From Apoderus coryli (lineage: Eukaryota; Arthropoda; Insecta; Coleoptera; Attelabidae), in the NCBI GenBank assembly GCA_911728435.2, contig OU452212.1, positions 2,920,563 through 2,984,562 on the forward strand: 64,000 bases of DNA, read 5' to 3'. The notes below the pieces were generated by a model. The model saw only the letters and a list, made by a program, of their open reading frames with translations. It did no database searches and was not told the DNA's origin. Below, piece after piece: positions 1 through 12,400 of this stretch (its first letter is position 1; every line of letters starts with the position of its first letter). The translations under genes and the position numbers were made by a program.

Positions 1-127
1 TTGAGTAGATAGTACAAATATACTTCAGTAATTATTTATTTTGAGGTTGTTTTATTCATGTTTTTACTGAGTATCATCTTTAGCAAGTAACAAAATGGGA
101 ATTAATAACAAGTAAGCTGCATTTACA

Positions 128-160
128 CCGATGATAACCTCAAATGTTTTCGAAACATGT
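128..160 (+). ncRNA. Hammerhead-ribozyme-like motif, decayed
   Basis: CCGATGA (core CTGATGA with one change) is followed by a weak hairpin and then CGAAACATGTT. The GAAACATGT ending is shared with three other motifs in this window. The stems are poor, so this is probably an inactive relic of a retroelement end. Confidence 0.25.
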
Positions 161-439
161 TTATTAGTGGGGCCCCATCTCATTTTAGAACGTCAGTTAA
201 ATCGCTGGATTTTTCTTTGAGGTGCCAGTTGAAAAGGTTGGGATGTATAAGACCATTTTTTTTTTTAAATAAACACGACTTGACAGCAATTTTCCGATCT
301 ATTTGTATAAAATTAGTTGGTATAACTTTTCGTAAATTATTAATAAAATAAATAAGTATATATATTAATACTAATAAATTAGTTAAATGATATTTTTACG
401 TACTTTTAACATGGATTATTCTTAAACGCCATTAAACCA

Positions 440-1005
440 GGCCTCTTACAGAAATGTACATGTATCGATATATCAAATGCATGATATTATTTGTCTTTCA
501 ATATATATCGATATATATATATATATATATATATTGACGATATTTTCTATAACGATATATCGAAATATCAATATTACGATCCAAGCTATCGATTGCAATA
601 TATCATTAGCATACGTATATTTCTTCTTGGCTTTTCTCCACAAAACAATGAAAGGTTATTTTGTCGCCTTTGCACTAATCGTTGTACTTGTGTAAGCACA
701 AAACCCTAGAAGGTTTTGGCACAGCCTTTGCGATAAGACGCGGAAACTAGGTTGTTATTGATTGTCAATTTTCACTTAACAATGTCGTGCTTTCCTTGAA
801 TTTTGCATTACCATTACCATGTCTGTATAGTTCTTATAAAGACAATGCTATTACTGAACGCTGGCGCTGATTATTTTCATTTATGAGGTGTTTAGGTAGC
901 GATTTGAAATCAAGTTTTTGGTTTTGTATTCGCATATAACCGATAGATCACTGATATATCGATATTTATTAACACAATAATATCGATATTTTTTTTGCTG
1001 TATGC
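440..1005. repeat. ATCGATAT-rich segment with (TA)n tract
   Basis: Many copies of TATCGATA or ATATCGAT occur at both ends (463-603 and 941-995), with a TA microsatellite near 505-533. The right end read in reverse begins TTAGGGACGCATAC, which resembles the TAGGGATACG end of the P-like element at 19936-21441. This may be a related MITE, but no clear target duplication is visible. Confidence 0.3.
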
Positions 1006-1146
1006 GTCCCTAATAGCTATTTCGATTTCGATCCTACTTGTTCAACAAGTGACATTTGACAGACAACCGGCGTTGCCATATATCACAGACATATATTTTT
1101 TTCTAAACAAGAACGAAATTTCGAATCTTTCAGTTAAAAGTACGTC

Positions 1147-1293
1147 TTTAAATCATAGGCATAAATAAAAATATACCATGTTAATTACAGGCTGTGCTAT
1201 AAGTTTCTTTATGTAAAGTGAATATAGAAAAACGTTGGGTTTTCTTTTCATTTTCGTCCCGGTCAATTCTTAGATATATGCCTATGATTTAAA
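1147..1293. mobile_element. Foldback MITE-like element
   Basis: The 17-bp arm TTTAAATCATAGGCATA (1147-1163) has a perfect inverted partner at 1277-1293. The spacer of about 110 bp is AT-rich and non-coding. This fits a small non-autonomous element. Confidence 0.4.
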
Positions 1294-2262
1294 CTGAAAA
1301 AAAAAAACTATCCTTACCTTAAAAAACAAATAGACTGATCCCTAAATCCTTAAGTAATAATATTAATAGTATAATAAATATTAGGAAATTAAGACTTTGT
1401 ATTGTTGTGTTGCACTTATTTTTACGAACGCTGGTAGACTGTTCTTTTCTCACTAAGCGTACTTCTATATTTCTGTACATAGCATTAGTCAATTTGTATA
1501 GTGAAATTTTGAATATTAAGAATACCCTATAATAAAATAAAGTTGTAAATTGCGTATTAACACCATCCCTTATATATTACAATTTTTAAAAAGTTACTTG
1601 TGTTAAAATAGCAGAACAAACGAACTTAATACACTGTTGCCAATGTCAAATTCAGACACCAGCTGAGCAAGACATTCTAACGTTTAATAAGATAGTGAAG
1701 CATTTGTAAGGAATATTCAGATTAAAAGTTAGGGCATTGGACAATTCGTTAGTTCTACTCCTGTACGTGAATTTTACATTATTTTGTAGCAAAAATTTTG
1801 TTAATATCGATTTCACTGCCATCAACCAGAAATTGAAACTAGTGATCAAAAATTGAAATACTATCGACTAATCGAAAATATACGCAATATTGTTGCAATA
1901 TCGATACGTCGAAACAATCAATGCTAGACGACAAAATTGTTCATTTGTATTGCTATTTTTCAACACAAAACCATGTTGTTTTAAACAACTTTCAATAAAT
2001 ATCTAACTTTTAAAGTACTTATTAAAAGAGAAGGTGTTATAATATTTTCCACGAATTCTGAAATTTGTAAAGTTATTAATAAATCTATTAAATATTGTAA
2101 ATTATACTGGATATACCAAGATGACAGACTCAATAAGTGTCGATTTTATTTTGCTTTATAATATATAGTATAAAAGTAGATAAGCCCCATTTTTTTAAAA
2201 TTTGTTTTAACTACTGTGGGAACTTTGGGAGCTTGACTAGTACTCTACTGTCACTTGTCCAA

Positions 2263-2286
2263 CTGTCAACCGTAGACGGTTGACAG
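2263..2286. repeat. Perfect palindrome, 11-bp arms
   Basis: CTGTCAACCGT, two bases AG, then the exact reverse complement. Isolated hairpin-forming sequence with no adjacent gene. Confidence 0.6.
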
Positions 2287-4189
2287 ACTACCGCGTGTGC
2301 GTTTTAGAGATGGGAAAATATACAATACCATCACTAGAGATGGGCATATTGAAGTCACAAAATATCGTCTACACTACCTACAGGGTGTCTCACAAAAATG
2401 ATTAATATTAAAAAGTGATGAGTCTGTTATATATAGGGTGTATTCTATGTAAAAAATGTGAATTTTACAAAATATAATATGCTTTTGTATCAAATATTTT
2501 TATTAAAATAATATTTATTATTTCGTCATTTTTAATCTTTCATATGAAAGGAATTTTAAGTGGTTATTCTAAAATAAATTAGTGCGTATTTGAAAAAAAA
2601 ATAATAATTAAAAAGAAAATAATGTCCTCTATATAGGAATTTGTATTTACTTGGGTAAAAAGACGAATATTAATTTATTTAGTACTAGGAATAAGTGTAG
2701 TTCGATAAGTGTTAACTGTGGTACATTTTATGCGCATGCGTCTCAAGACTCCCAGGCCATTATATTGAATTTATTTTCTTCAGCATTAGGTATATTAAAA
2801 AATTTAATTCTTCTTTCTAGCATGTCAAAATTGACATTTTTGACAGCTCAGAAAAGTCACGTTGCTGTTAATATGCATATAATTGTTTGTGGCTTTTAAA
2901 CTTTAATAAAAAAATGTTTTTGTCTAAAAAATTGGCCTGAGCTTCTCGGTCTCAGATGTCATTTGCATAAAATTTGTAAAATCTAATGTATAACTAAAAG
3001 AAATAATAACGGTGGTAATACCCACCCATATGATACCAAATTAAAATAATGTAAATAGAATTTCGTTCGAGATATTTTAAAATAACGGTTTTTCAATCAT
3101 TATTTATCTTAAGATATCTCGAATTTTTAATAAATATTTGCCGACTGCAAACCCCGATCAATTTTCATTAGATATATAGTGGTGGAGATTCGTGGCTTCA
3201 GAAAATTAGTGCATTTTTTTAGTTTATCTTCATTTTTTCCAATTTCATTAATTTTATGGAACTTCTTCCCAAAAAATAACCGACATCAAAGTAATACATT
3301 TAAGTATTAGTTTTATGGATATTTCGAGGCAACTGTTATGCAGGGTATGCTCGGTTTTATTGGTCGGTTTTTAAAATCAACTTACAATATATTTTGAATG
3401 TTAATTAGTCGAAAATAATATAAATAAATAATTAATAAATAAACTTCCCTCACATATCATTAAAATATAACAATATATATATAATTTTTTTATATTAGAA
3501 TTACCAAGAATGTATATTATGATTAAGCCAATTTATAGAACAGTATTATTAGAAAAATATTGTAGGAAATATAAATATAAGTACCAATACAAAGATATAA
3601 AAACATAAAAATTAATTAAAAATAATTGATCGTTAAGAAAACTTAAGATAATTTAGCAAATATACCCTTAACACCTACTTCATGGTGTATAGAGTTTGAA
3701 TGTCATTTTTGTTTGTTACGTTTTAATTAAGAAGTATATTTATAATAAATTAATTAAAATCTTAATATTATATTAATGAATGTTGGAAAATAATAAAAGT
3801 TTTGTAAAGAAATAAAAATGTATGGTTTCGTTATTCCCATCCCTAGTAGTCATTCGCATTTCCTACCTAAGAAGAAAAAAACAAAAAAAATATCAGCAAT
3901 TTTCACTCACCTGACACACGCACTTCTACAATTTGATTGACAGTTAATTGAGAAATTAGACTCAGAATGTTTCATAGGCAATGATAATTTGATTGGGTTT
4001 GTCGTTCTTTTAATAATACATGCGAGTGAGGTGAGCGGTAGGTCACATCAGCACAGCTGATCTGATTTGTAGTCCAACGAAACGTACAAGACAAAGAAGA
4101 TGAAAGTGTATTTAAAGGTTATATGCAATATTTACTGTTAGGATATTTTGAAGTTATTTTATTATAAACATTTTTTTTATGATAACACA

Positions 4190-4329
4190 CATCTAGTGCT
4201 TGGGCAGGCAATATGCCCGGTGAAACAAAGTTGACAAACGATGGCCGGACGAGAAGTAGAAGGAACTCCCATTTTATCCTATTGCCAACTCTAGACTAAA
4301 CCACATAGCCTGCCGATCACCACTAGATG
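4190..4329. mobile_element. MITE, CATCTAG family, copy 1
   Basis: Ends are CATCTAGTG and its inverse CACTAGATG. The interior, read on the minus strand, matches the element at 18616-18717 closely, including TTGGCAATAGGAT, GGCCATCGTTTGT and TTTCACCGGGCATATTGC. Two related copies in one window show a dispersed short DNA element. Confidence 0.6.
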
Positions 4330-4465
4330 CGTTGTTACTTTTAAACAAAAGTTAAACTTGTATGTTATAATTCACAATAAAATGAAACATTCGTTCAGAA
4401 AACATGATCATGGTGTATTTACAAATGCAGCACAAGTCCTGTAGATAGTTGTTTCATTCAGAACA

Positions 4466-4720
4466 CTAGCGGAATTTCATAAGAGGCCTATCGATCGTAT
4501 TCTGCAGTATTGTCAAGTGGATCTGACATAAATTGTTGTGTCTGTTATAAACTTCGTCTTCAAGTGATAACCTCGCATGCTTAAATAGATAATTCCACTT
4601 ATAAACCATTGTTCTTCCTGGGCAAAATTTCACGTAAACCGATAACATCTCTTCCGTAATGGTTTGAACAGTTTCCTTGCTTATTCAGGAACTTCATAAC
4701 GGTGCGGTGTTCGATTTACG
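4466..4720 (-). pseudogene. Mariner-like transposase N-terminal relic
   Basis: The minus-strand frames encode EHRTVMKFLNKQG and, after a one-base frame break, ETVQTITEEM followed by CPGRTMVYKWNYLFKHAR and SLEDE. This order matches the paired helix-turn-helix at the N-terminus of mariner/Mos1-like transposases (a regulatory turn, then a TVYKW recognition helix, then SLED). The DDD/E catalytic part is missing. It is a decayed fragment. Confidence 0.45.
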
Positions 4721-4856
4721 GATTTACAAACACCCCAATCGAATCAGATATTAAATAAAGCACGAAAACAATTCCTTAAAACTTACAATTGTATATTTTG
4801 TAAACAATAATACATCACAATATATATTTTTTCGCCTCCCTGCACCTAAACAGAGC

Positions 4857-4884
4857 TTTACCGCCCGCATATGCGGGCGGTAAA
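4857..4884. repeat. Perfect 28-bp GC-rich palindrome
   Basis: Half-site TTTACCGCCCGCAT followed by its exact reverse complement. Its GCTTTACCGCCC edge equals the terminal repeat of the element at 5432-5533, so it may be a collapsed copy of that family. Confidence 0.7.
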
Positions 4885-5431
4885 TGACCAGTTAGCGCCC
4901 GCTCTTTTTAATTTTTTTTCATAGATGGTGCTTCTGTTAGATTTCCAATAATAACGTTAACATCAGTAGTTTTCCCTCACTTAACTTAATGTGCGTTCCA
5001 TCTAGAGGATAAGTTGACAATTAATTGAGAAAGTTTACTTAGGAAGTCGTCTGCCATTCCGCTAAACTCATTTAATTATTTAAAATTGTCCATTATTAAT
5101 TAGTAATTACTTTTTAATTATTATTGTAGTACCGAAATATACCTAAGATTCTAAAATCAAATTTCTATAGCGTACACGCTCAGATAATCATTTGACAGTT
5201 TCTTTCTACATTTAAAATACTCAACATTGACGTGAGCCTGTCACATAAGTTTATCTGATCTGAGTTTGTCAAAGGATAACGCCTATTATCATGTACGTCA
5301 AAAAATACTCCCATTAATTACTGTCAAAAACTGTCAGTTCATAACAGTAATAATTAATTATTAAAATAAAGTTCTTTTGGTTTAATATTGTAGTATGAAG
5401 GGGCAGGCGAAAAACAGTTGTAAGCACCACT

Positions 5432-5533
5432 GGCGGTAAAGCCGCTGCAGCCCTTCGCTGTATAGCTGCCCTCGCTCGCTTCGCTCACTCGTGCGTCTAT
5501 ACACCGGCGGGCTGCAACGAATGCTTTACCGCC
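5432..5533. mobile_element. Short GC-rich element with GGCGGTAAAGC ends
   Basis: Terminal GGCGGTAAAGC at the left and GCTTTACCGCC at the right are exact inverses. Partial inner symmetry (GCAGCCC and GGGCTGC, CTATA and TATAC) extends the stem. The centre holds CTCGCTCGCTTCGCTCACTC. The GC content stands out sharply from the surrounding AT-rich DNA. Confidence 0.5.
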
Positions 5534-6403
5534 CTTTATACTTAATATACTATAATTTACCTACAACAAAACAAAAATATAAGCCATTGTTGTAAATAAA
5601 TAGATACTTAAAAACAAAATTATGTGATGTTTGAATTAGGTAGGTACTTAGTAAAGTAAATTATTAGAATATAAATTAATATTTAAAATGCTTAATTATC
5701 TATTATTATTATACGACATCTTGTGTGCTAGAAAGATACAAAAGCTTTGCAGCGTTTTATACTAAAAAAATTAATATGTACCATATACACACATATCAAC
5801 GAATGATATTCGAATATTTACTGGTGATTTATGTTTATAAATCAACGTTTGCGTTCTGCGCTGTTGTCCACAATTTGTTTTCAGCATACGTAAGTTCCAT
5901 ACTTTTATTATTTATAAACTGACGTTTTCCGTCCGCCAAATTGTCAGGTTTTCAATTTAATTAATTAAATCGCGATGTAGAACTGTAACGGCAGCGTTGG
6001 ACGCAAACGAGTTTATAAATAACCAGTTAAGGTGTCGCTCAGCGTTTTGTTACAAGTTTTATTCTGCCAAATGACATGACCTGTCAAAATTAACATTTTC
6101 CCCGGAAAACTAATAAATAAAATGTCTAAATATGTCAAAGGAAAAGTTGTTTGCATTTTAGCCAAGAAACAAGCTCACTCAACAATATAATTGAGTTTGC
6201 AAGGTGACGTATAAATAGGCCTGGGCCACTCTGCATACAATGTGAGTAATTTGTTTTCGGGGTCACACTGTATTTCTAAATAATTATTTAAAAACGAACT
6301 ACACAATAATAATATATAAATAACAAAAAAAAACTAAATAAATAAACAGCTAATAAACTAAATTATCACATTCAATAAATGTACCAATAATTGTGTGTTG
6401 ATT

Positions 6404-9400
6404 TCATAAACTCGATTTACTGCCGTCATTATCAATCCGATTGAGGAAACTGTTAAAATTCTGAAATAAATACAATTTCATTCATTTTACCATGAGGAAG
6501 ATAATTGCCTCAAAGTTATCACTAAGAAATGCTTACATTTATCTGCAAGAAACGGAATAAAACTCGAAAAAATTCAACTTTTTAATAAGTCCTCGTAGAT
6601 ATGGGGTGCGACCCCTCGTTACAAAGGATTTCTCATCCTGAATCCATTGATATAAAGAAAACCTTACATTTATCTGCAAGAAACGGAATAAAAGTCGAAA
6701 AATGCAACTTTTTAATAAGTTGTCGTCGATACAGGGTGCGACCCCTCGTTACAAAGGATTTCTCATCCTGAATTCATTGGTATAAAGAAAACCTTACATT
6801 TATCTGCAAGAATCGGAATACAAATCGAGAAACAGCAGCTTTTGAATAAGTTCTGGTAGATATGGGGTGCGACCCCTCGTTACAAAGGATTTCTCATCCT
6901 GAATCCATTGGCATAAAGAAAACCTTACATTTCTCTGCAAGAATCGGAATAAAAATCGAACAAATGCAACTTTTTAATAAGTCGTCGTAGATATGGGGTG
7001 CGACCCCTCGTTACAAAGGATTTCTCATCCTGAATCCATTGGTATAAAGAAAACCTTACATTTATCTGCAAGAAACGGAATAAAAGTCGAAAAATGCAAC
7101 TTTTTAATAAGCCGTCGTAGATATAGTGTGCGACCCCTCGTTACAAAGGATTTCTCATCCTGAATTCATTGGTATAAATGAGATGGATTAGAGCATTTCG
7201 CGGAGGGTTCAGTTTTGAGACCAGTGCATAATTGAGAGACCATGGGAATGCTGGGCTGATTTTTTTAATGGGTTGTTCGTGAATTGAGCGACAGTCTCTT
7301 CGGTATTCTTTTTTATCGCTTACTGTCTCAAATAATAGTCAAATTAATGAACCAAAATAATGATTAAATAAAGAAAACACTGAAATTTAAATGGTTTAAG
7401 AAAATAAATGTACTTACGAAGGTATCATCTTCAGATTGATCGCTATCATCTGAAAAATCAAAATAATCAATAATCAAACACTAATAAAATAAAAATCCAC
7501 TACACTACCACCTCACCAAAACACTTCTTGAATTGTCTTACTCCTGAGGTGAGCAAAAAAATGTTTTGGTGAAGTGGTAAAACGTGCCTTTCAATATTAC
7601 TCTTCGCCAAAAGTTCTACTCATCGATTATAGAGAAGGATTGCTTCATGAAACTTTAGACTTTGTTTATGAGCTAGAATTGAGTGTAATTGTCACAGTCA
7701 TGCACTGCAGCATGTGCTAATAGTTTTTGTGCAAATGCAACTTTTTAATAAGTCGTCGTAGATATGGGGTGCGACCCCTCGTTACAAAGGATTTCTCATC
7801 CTGAATCCATTAGTGTAAAACACAAATGCAAAAGTTTCTATAAGTCAACAACCAAGTAAAGTATTCACTTACCATTCTCTTCATCATTTTCTTCCTCATT
7901 CTCCTTTTTGGGCTCCAATATAGGCCTGTAACAAATAATTTTATTACAAATCGCTACGCAACAGCTTTTAGGAGTCTCACCTATGCTCCAACCGCTCACT
8001 ACCTCCATCCCCATTCCTACAACCCTCATTAAATCCAAACGAATGCTCCTCCACCTCTTTCTTAACCACAACTCTATCTGTACTGCGATCCAAAATATCA
8101 AAAATTGACTGTTGAGGAGTCCGCCCATAATCCGCACACAAACCTTCAACAAACGTTTCTTCGTCATCAGACGAAACACCTGTCGTAGTTCGCCGCGGTA
8201 ACGTTGTATTTCCATCATCAGACGGTTCAACTTTCACGAGACTAGTGTCAATTAACGGCAGAGGAAGTTCACATTTGACATGAATAATTGGACGATGATT
8301 GAATGGGGCATTCCCATCAGTAATGTTAGAGCTACTGACGTCTGGTTCTCTTTTAGGGATAATAATCGGTTGATGAATGGTAAGCGCATTATCACAGAAC
8401 GATGTTTCGTTGATACAACCGTCGTTAGGTTCGATTTTTGGTTCAAATATCGGTTCTGGTAATTGCATTTTGAGTTGGTTTTCGGTGGTTACCGTTTTAT
8501 TTATTCTGTTTGTTTGGTCATTTTGTTTGAAGAATATTGACGGTAATGGTTCTTCTTCTTCGTCACTACTTGCCGAGTCACCATTCTCTTCTTTTTTGAC
8601 TTTCGATTGGAGCTTTGAACGATCTGCAAATGTACAGAAACAAAGAGTTGAAAGTGAACATAAACAATAGGCAAATGCACATCAGTTTAGAAATCAATTA
8701 CTGGGATGTTACTTGAATAGTGCACCTCAATGGATTTTTTCCTGAAGGACCATTTGAGGTTCTTGGTCTACTCTACTCAATGGGAAACTATAGAGCTGAA
8801 CCATTACTGAGTGTAACTCAATTAGACACGACTCTGGTGCTTTTGAGAGGGTTTGCCCTGGAGGTGGTCACTTCCACTTTCAGGAGGATGTATTGGGGCA
8901 CTATCCTCTGACCTAAACTCATTGGATTCTTTCCTGAAGCACCACCTGAAGTTCTTGGTCTACTCTACTCAATGGAAAACTGTAGAGTCGAATAATTACT
9001 GAGTGTAACTCAATTAGACACGACTCTGGTGCTTTTGAGAGGGTTTGGCCTGGACGTGGTCACTTCCTCTTTCAGGAGGATGTATTGGGGCACTATCCTC
9101 TGACCTAAACTCATTGGATTCTTTCCTGAAGGACCACCTGAAATTCTTGGTCTACTCTATTCAATGGGAAACTGTAGAGTCGAATCATTACTCAGTGTAA
9201 CTCAATTAGAAACGACTCTGGTGCTTTTGAGAGGGTTTGCCCTGGAGGTGGTCACTTCCACTTTCAGGAGGATGTATTGGGGCACTATCCTCTGACCTAA
9301 ACTCATTGGATTCTTTCCTGAAGGACCACCTGAAGTTCTTGGTCTACTCTACCCAATGAGAAACTGTAGAGTCGAATCATTACTAAGTGTAACTCAATTA

Positions 9401-12400
9401 GAAATGACCCTGGTGCTTTTTAGAGGGTTTGACATGGAGGTGGTCACTTCCTCTTTCAGGAGGATGTATTGGGGCACTATCCTCTGACCTAAACTCATTG
9501 GATTCTTTCCTGAAGGACCACCTGAAGTTCTTGGTTTACTCTACTCAATGGGAAACAGTAAAGTCGAATCATTACTGAGTGTAACTCAATTAGAAACGAC
9601 CCTGGTGCTTTTGAGAGGGTTTGACCGGGAGGTGGTCACTTCCTCTTTCAGGAGGATGTATTGGGGCATCATCACCTGACCTAAACTCATTGGATTCTTT
9701 CCTGAAGTACCACCTGAAGTTCTTGGTCTACTCTACTCAATGGGAAACAGTAGAGTCGAATCATTACTGAGTGTAACTCAATTAGAACGACCCTGGTGTT
9801 TTTTAGAGGGTTTGACCGGGAGGTGGTCACTTCCTCTTTCAGGAGGATGTATTGGGGCACTATCCTCTGACCTAAACTCATTGGATTCTTTCCTGAAGGA
9901 CCAACTGAAGTTCTTGGTCTACTCTACTCAATGGGAAACTGTAGAGCTGAACCATTACTAAGTGTAACTCAAGAAGAAACGACCCTGGTGCTTTTTAGAG
10001 GGTTTGACCGGGAGGTGGACACTTCCTCTTTCAGGGGCACCATCGCCTGACATAAACTCATTGGATTCTTTCCTGAAGGACCACCTGAAGTTCTTGATCT
10101 ACTCTACTCAATGGGAAAATGTAGAGTCGAATCATTACTGAGTGTAACTCAATTAGAAAGGACTCTGGTGCTTTTGAGAGGGTTTGACCTCTTTCAGGTG
10201 GATGTAGGCTCAGCAAATACAATGTGCTCACCTGCCACTGACGAATAGTCACTCCCGCAACTGAAATACACTTCATCATCCGAATCGGGTTGCTCGCGTT
10301 TAATGCGCGCGTTCATATGACCATCATTATTGCTAATTTTACTTCCACCACTGTTACTTTGATACAGAATATCGTGATCATCTGACGAAATCGTTGGATC
10401 CAATTCCATATCCACCATATTTGTATTTGCATCTTCAACAAGTGAGGAATCAGAACGTTTCGTTGAATTCTGCGGTTTCGGCTCCCCAGGCATACCTACA
10501 GATAACGAAGAACATTGCCTTAATTCCTGAAATGTTCAACCCTCTTTGGTCACTTACCAACAGTACCGTGCAGCCGTCGAAAGCGTACAATCAAACTTTT
10601 ATTGTACATTTCAGTGGCGTGCGTGTTTTGGAATGCTGCAATTGCATCGTCGACTGTACGGAAACACACGAAAGCGTATCGTGTGTACTTCATTTTCTTC
10701 GCAAAACCTACAAAAGTATTAAAAGGGAATCGGCAACAAAGCTTAAAGCACCACTTACCTATATCAATGCGTTTCTGCTTTGGATACGCCTTCAAAATGT
10801 CATCTTTAGTGACTTCTTGCGCCAAATTCCCCACGTACAACGTCAATGGATCAATATCCTCCGGACCGATTTTAAGTTCGTCCTCTTTATCCTTTTTGTA
10901 TTCAACTGTTAAATATCCTTGGCCAAACGGTACCTTGTTTAGGTCGGCGATGACTTGATCTGAGTTTACTTTATCCTGAAATAACCTTTCAGTGTTAGCT
11001 TGTTCCTGAACCAAGTTTAGCAGCAAAGTATATGCTTGGATTATTATAGATATACCTAAGAGGGGGCGTTTTTAATTCCGCCGAAGAGGAAATGAGGGTA
11101 GAAAATAAAAAAAAAATGTTCACCAGCAACCCTAATACACTTCATCATATTCTCTTCTTTCTGAACATGGTTTTACTTAATGTTTTGACCTTAGCCCCGT
11201 GGTTTTCCTTCTTCTTCCTCAGCTTCGTATTGTTTTCGTTCTTAGCTTCGTGCAGTTCTATTTCTTCCCCACATTGTTTTAATTTTCTTCTTTCCTCACG
11301 TTGATTTTTTTCTTCTTTTTCGTTAACGTCTCGTTTTTCCTTAGCTTCATATTGATTTTGTTCTCAGCTTCGTGTATTTCTTCTTTGCTAAGTTTGCGGC
11401 ATCTTAGTTCTTCTTTCTGAACTTCGCATCACTTTATTCATCTGTTTGCTGTTTTTATTCGTAACTTAACGTTGTTTTCTTTAGCTTCGTATGGTTTTCG
11501 TTCTTAGCTTCGTGTAGTTCTATTTCTTCCCCGCATTGTATTCTTTTTTCTTCTTTCCTGAAATTGTTTTCTTTCTTCTTTTTCCTTAGCCTCTCGTTGT
11601 CTTTCTTTTCCTTCCTTAGCTTCGTATGGTTTTTGTTCGCAGCTTCGTTCTCCATATAACATTCTTTCTTCTTTGTTGTTGTTTACCATACGGCCTTTCT
11701 TCTTTGGTAAGTTTGCGGCATCTTCGTTCTTCATTCTGATCTTCGCATCATTTTATTTATCTGTTTGCTTAGCTTTTGTTCCCAGCTTAGCGTTGTTTTC
11801 TTTTTCTTTAGCTTCGTATTGTTTTCGTTCTTAGCATCGTGTAGCTCTATTTCTTCTCCGCATTGTTTTCTTTTTCTTCTTTCCAAACCTTGTTTTCTTT
11901 CTTACTTTTCCTTAGCCTCTCGTTGTCTTCCTTAGCTTCGTATGGTTTTTGTTCTCAGCTTCATGTATTTGTTCTCCATATAACGTTCTTTCTTCTTTGG
12001 TAAGTTTGCGGCATCTTCGTTCTTCATTCTGAACTTCCCATCACTTTATTCATCTGTTTGCTTTGCTTTGTTCGTAGCTTAACGTTGTTTTCTTTAGCTT
12101 CGTAGCTAAGAACGAGAACAATAGTTCTCGTTCTTAGCTTCGTGTAGTTCTATTTATTCCCCACATTGTGTTTATTTTTCTTCTTTACGTTGATTTTTTC
12201 CTCTTTTTCCGTAACCTCTCGTTGTTTTCTTTCTCCTTCCTTAGCTTCGTATTGTTTTTGTTCTCAGCTTCGTATATAACATGATTTCTTTTTTGCTATT
12301 TGCATTTTATTTATCTGTTAGTGTAGTTCTATTTCTTCCCCGCATTATTTTAATTTTCTTCTTTCCTCACGTTGATTTTTTCTTCTTTTTTCTTCAGCTT

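Larger units (their letters stand above)
1..6403. other. Intergenic DNA, no host gene recognised
   Basis: AT-rich DNA to the left of the RNA-binding protein gene. All open frames are short and without recognisable domains, apart from a mariner-like relic at 4466-4720. It holds MITE-like inverted repeats, GC-rich palindromes and ATCGAT-rich stretches, listed separately. Nothing looks like a promoter or exon of a conserved gene. Confidence 0.6.

Noticed and set aside
7865..8230. 121-codon minus-strand frame overlapping the acidic RRM-gene exon
   Set aside because: It is in a different frame from exon 8623-7981, runs through an intron and has no domain. The spliced model explains the DNA.
9687..10279. 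Short frames on both strands in the 192-bp repeats
   Set aside because: They recur with repeat variants only and have no independent coding signal.
10394..10958. Plus-strand frames opposite the RRM2 exons
   Set aside because: Antisense shadow of a well supported RRM with in-phase introns.
11455..11734. Lys/Glu-rich frames
   Set aside because: Product of the purine-rich strand of a degenerate repeat.
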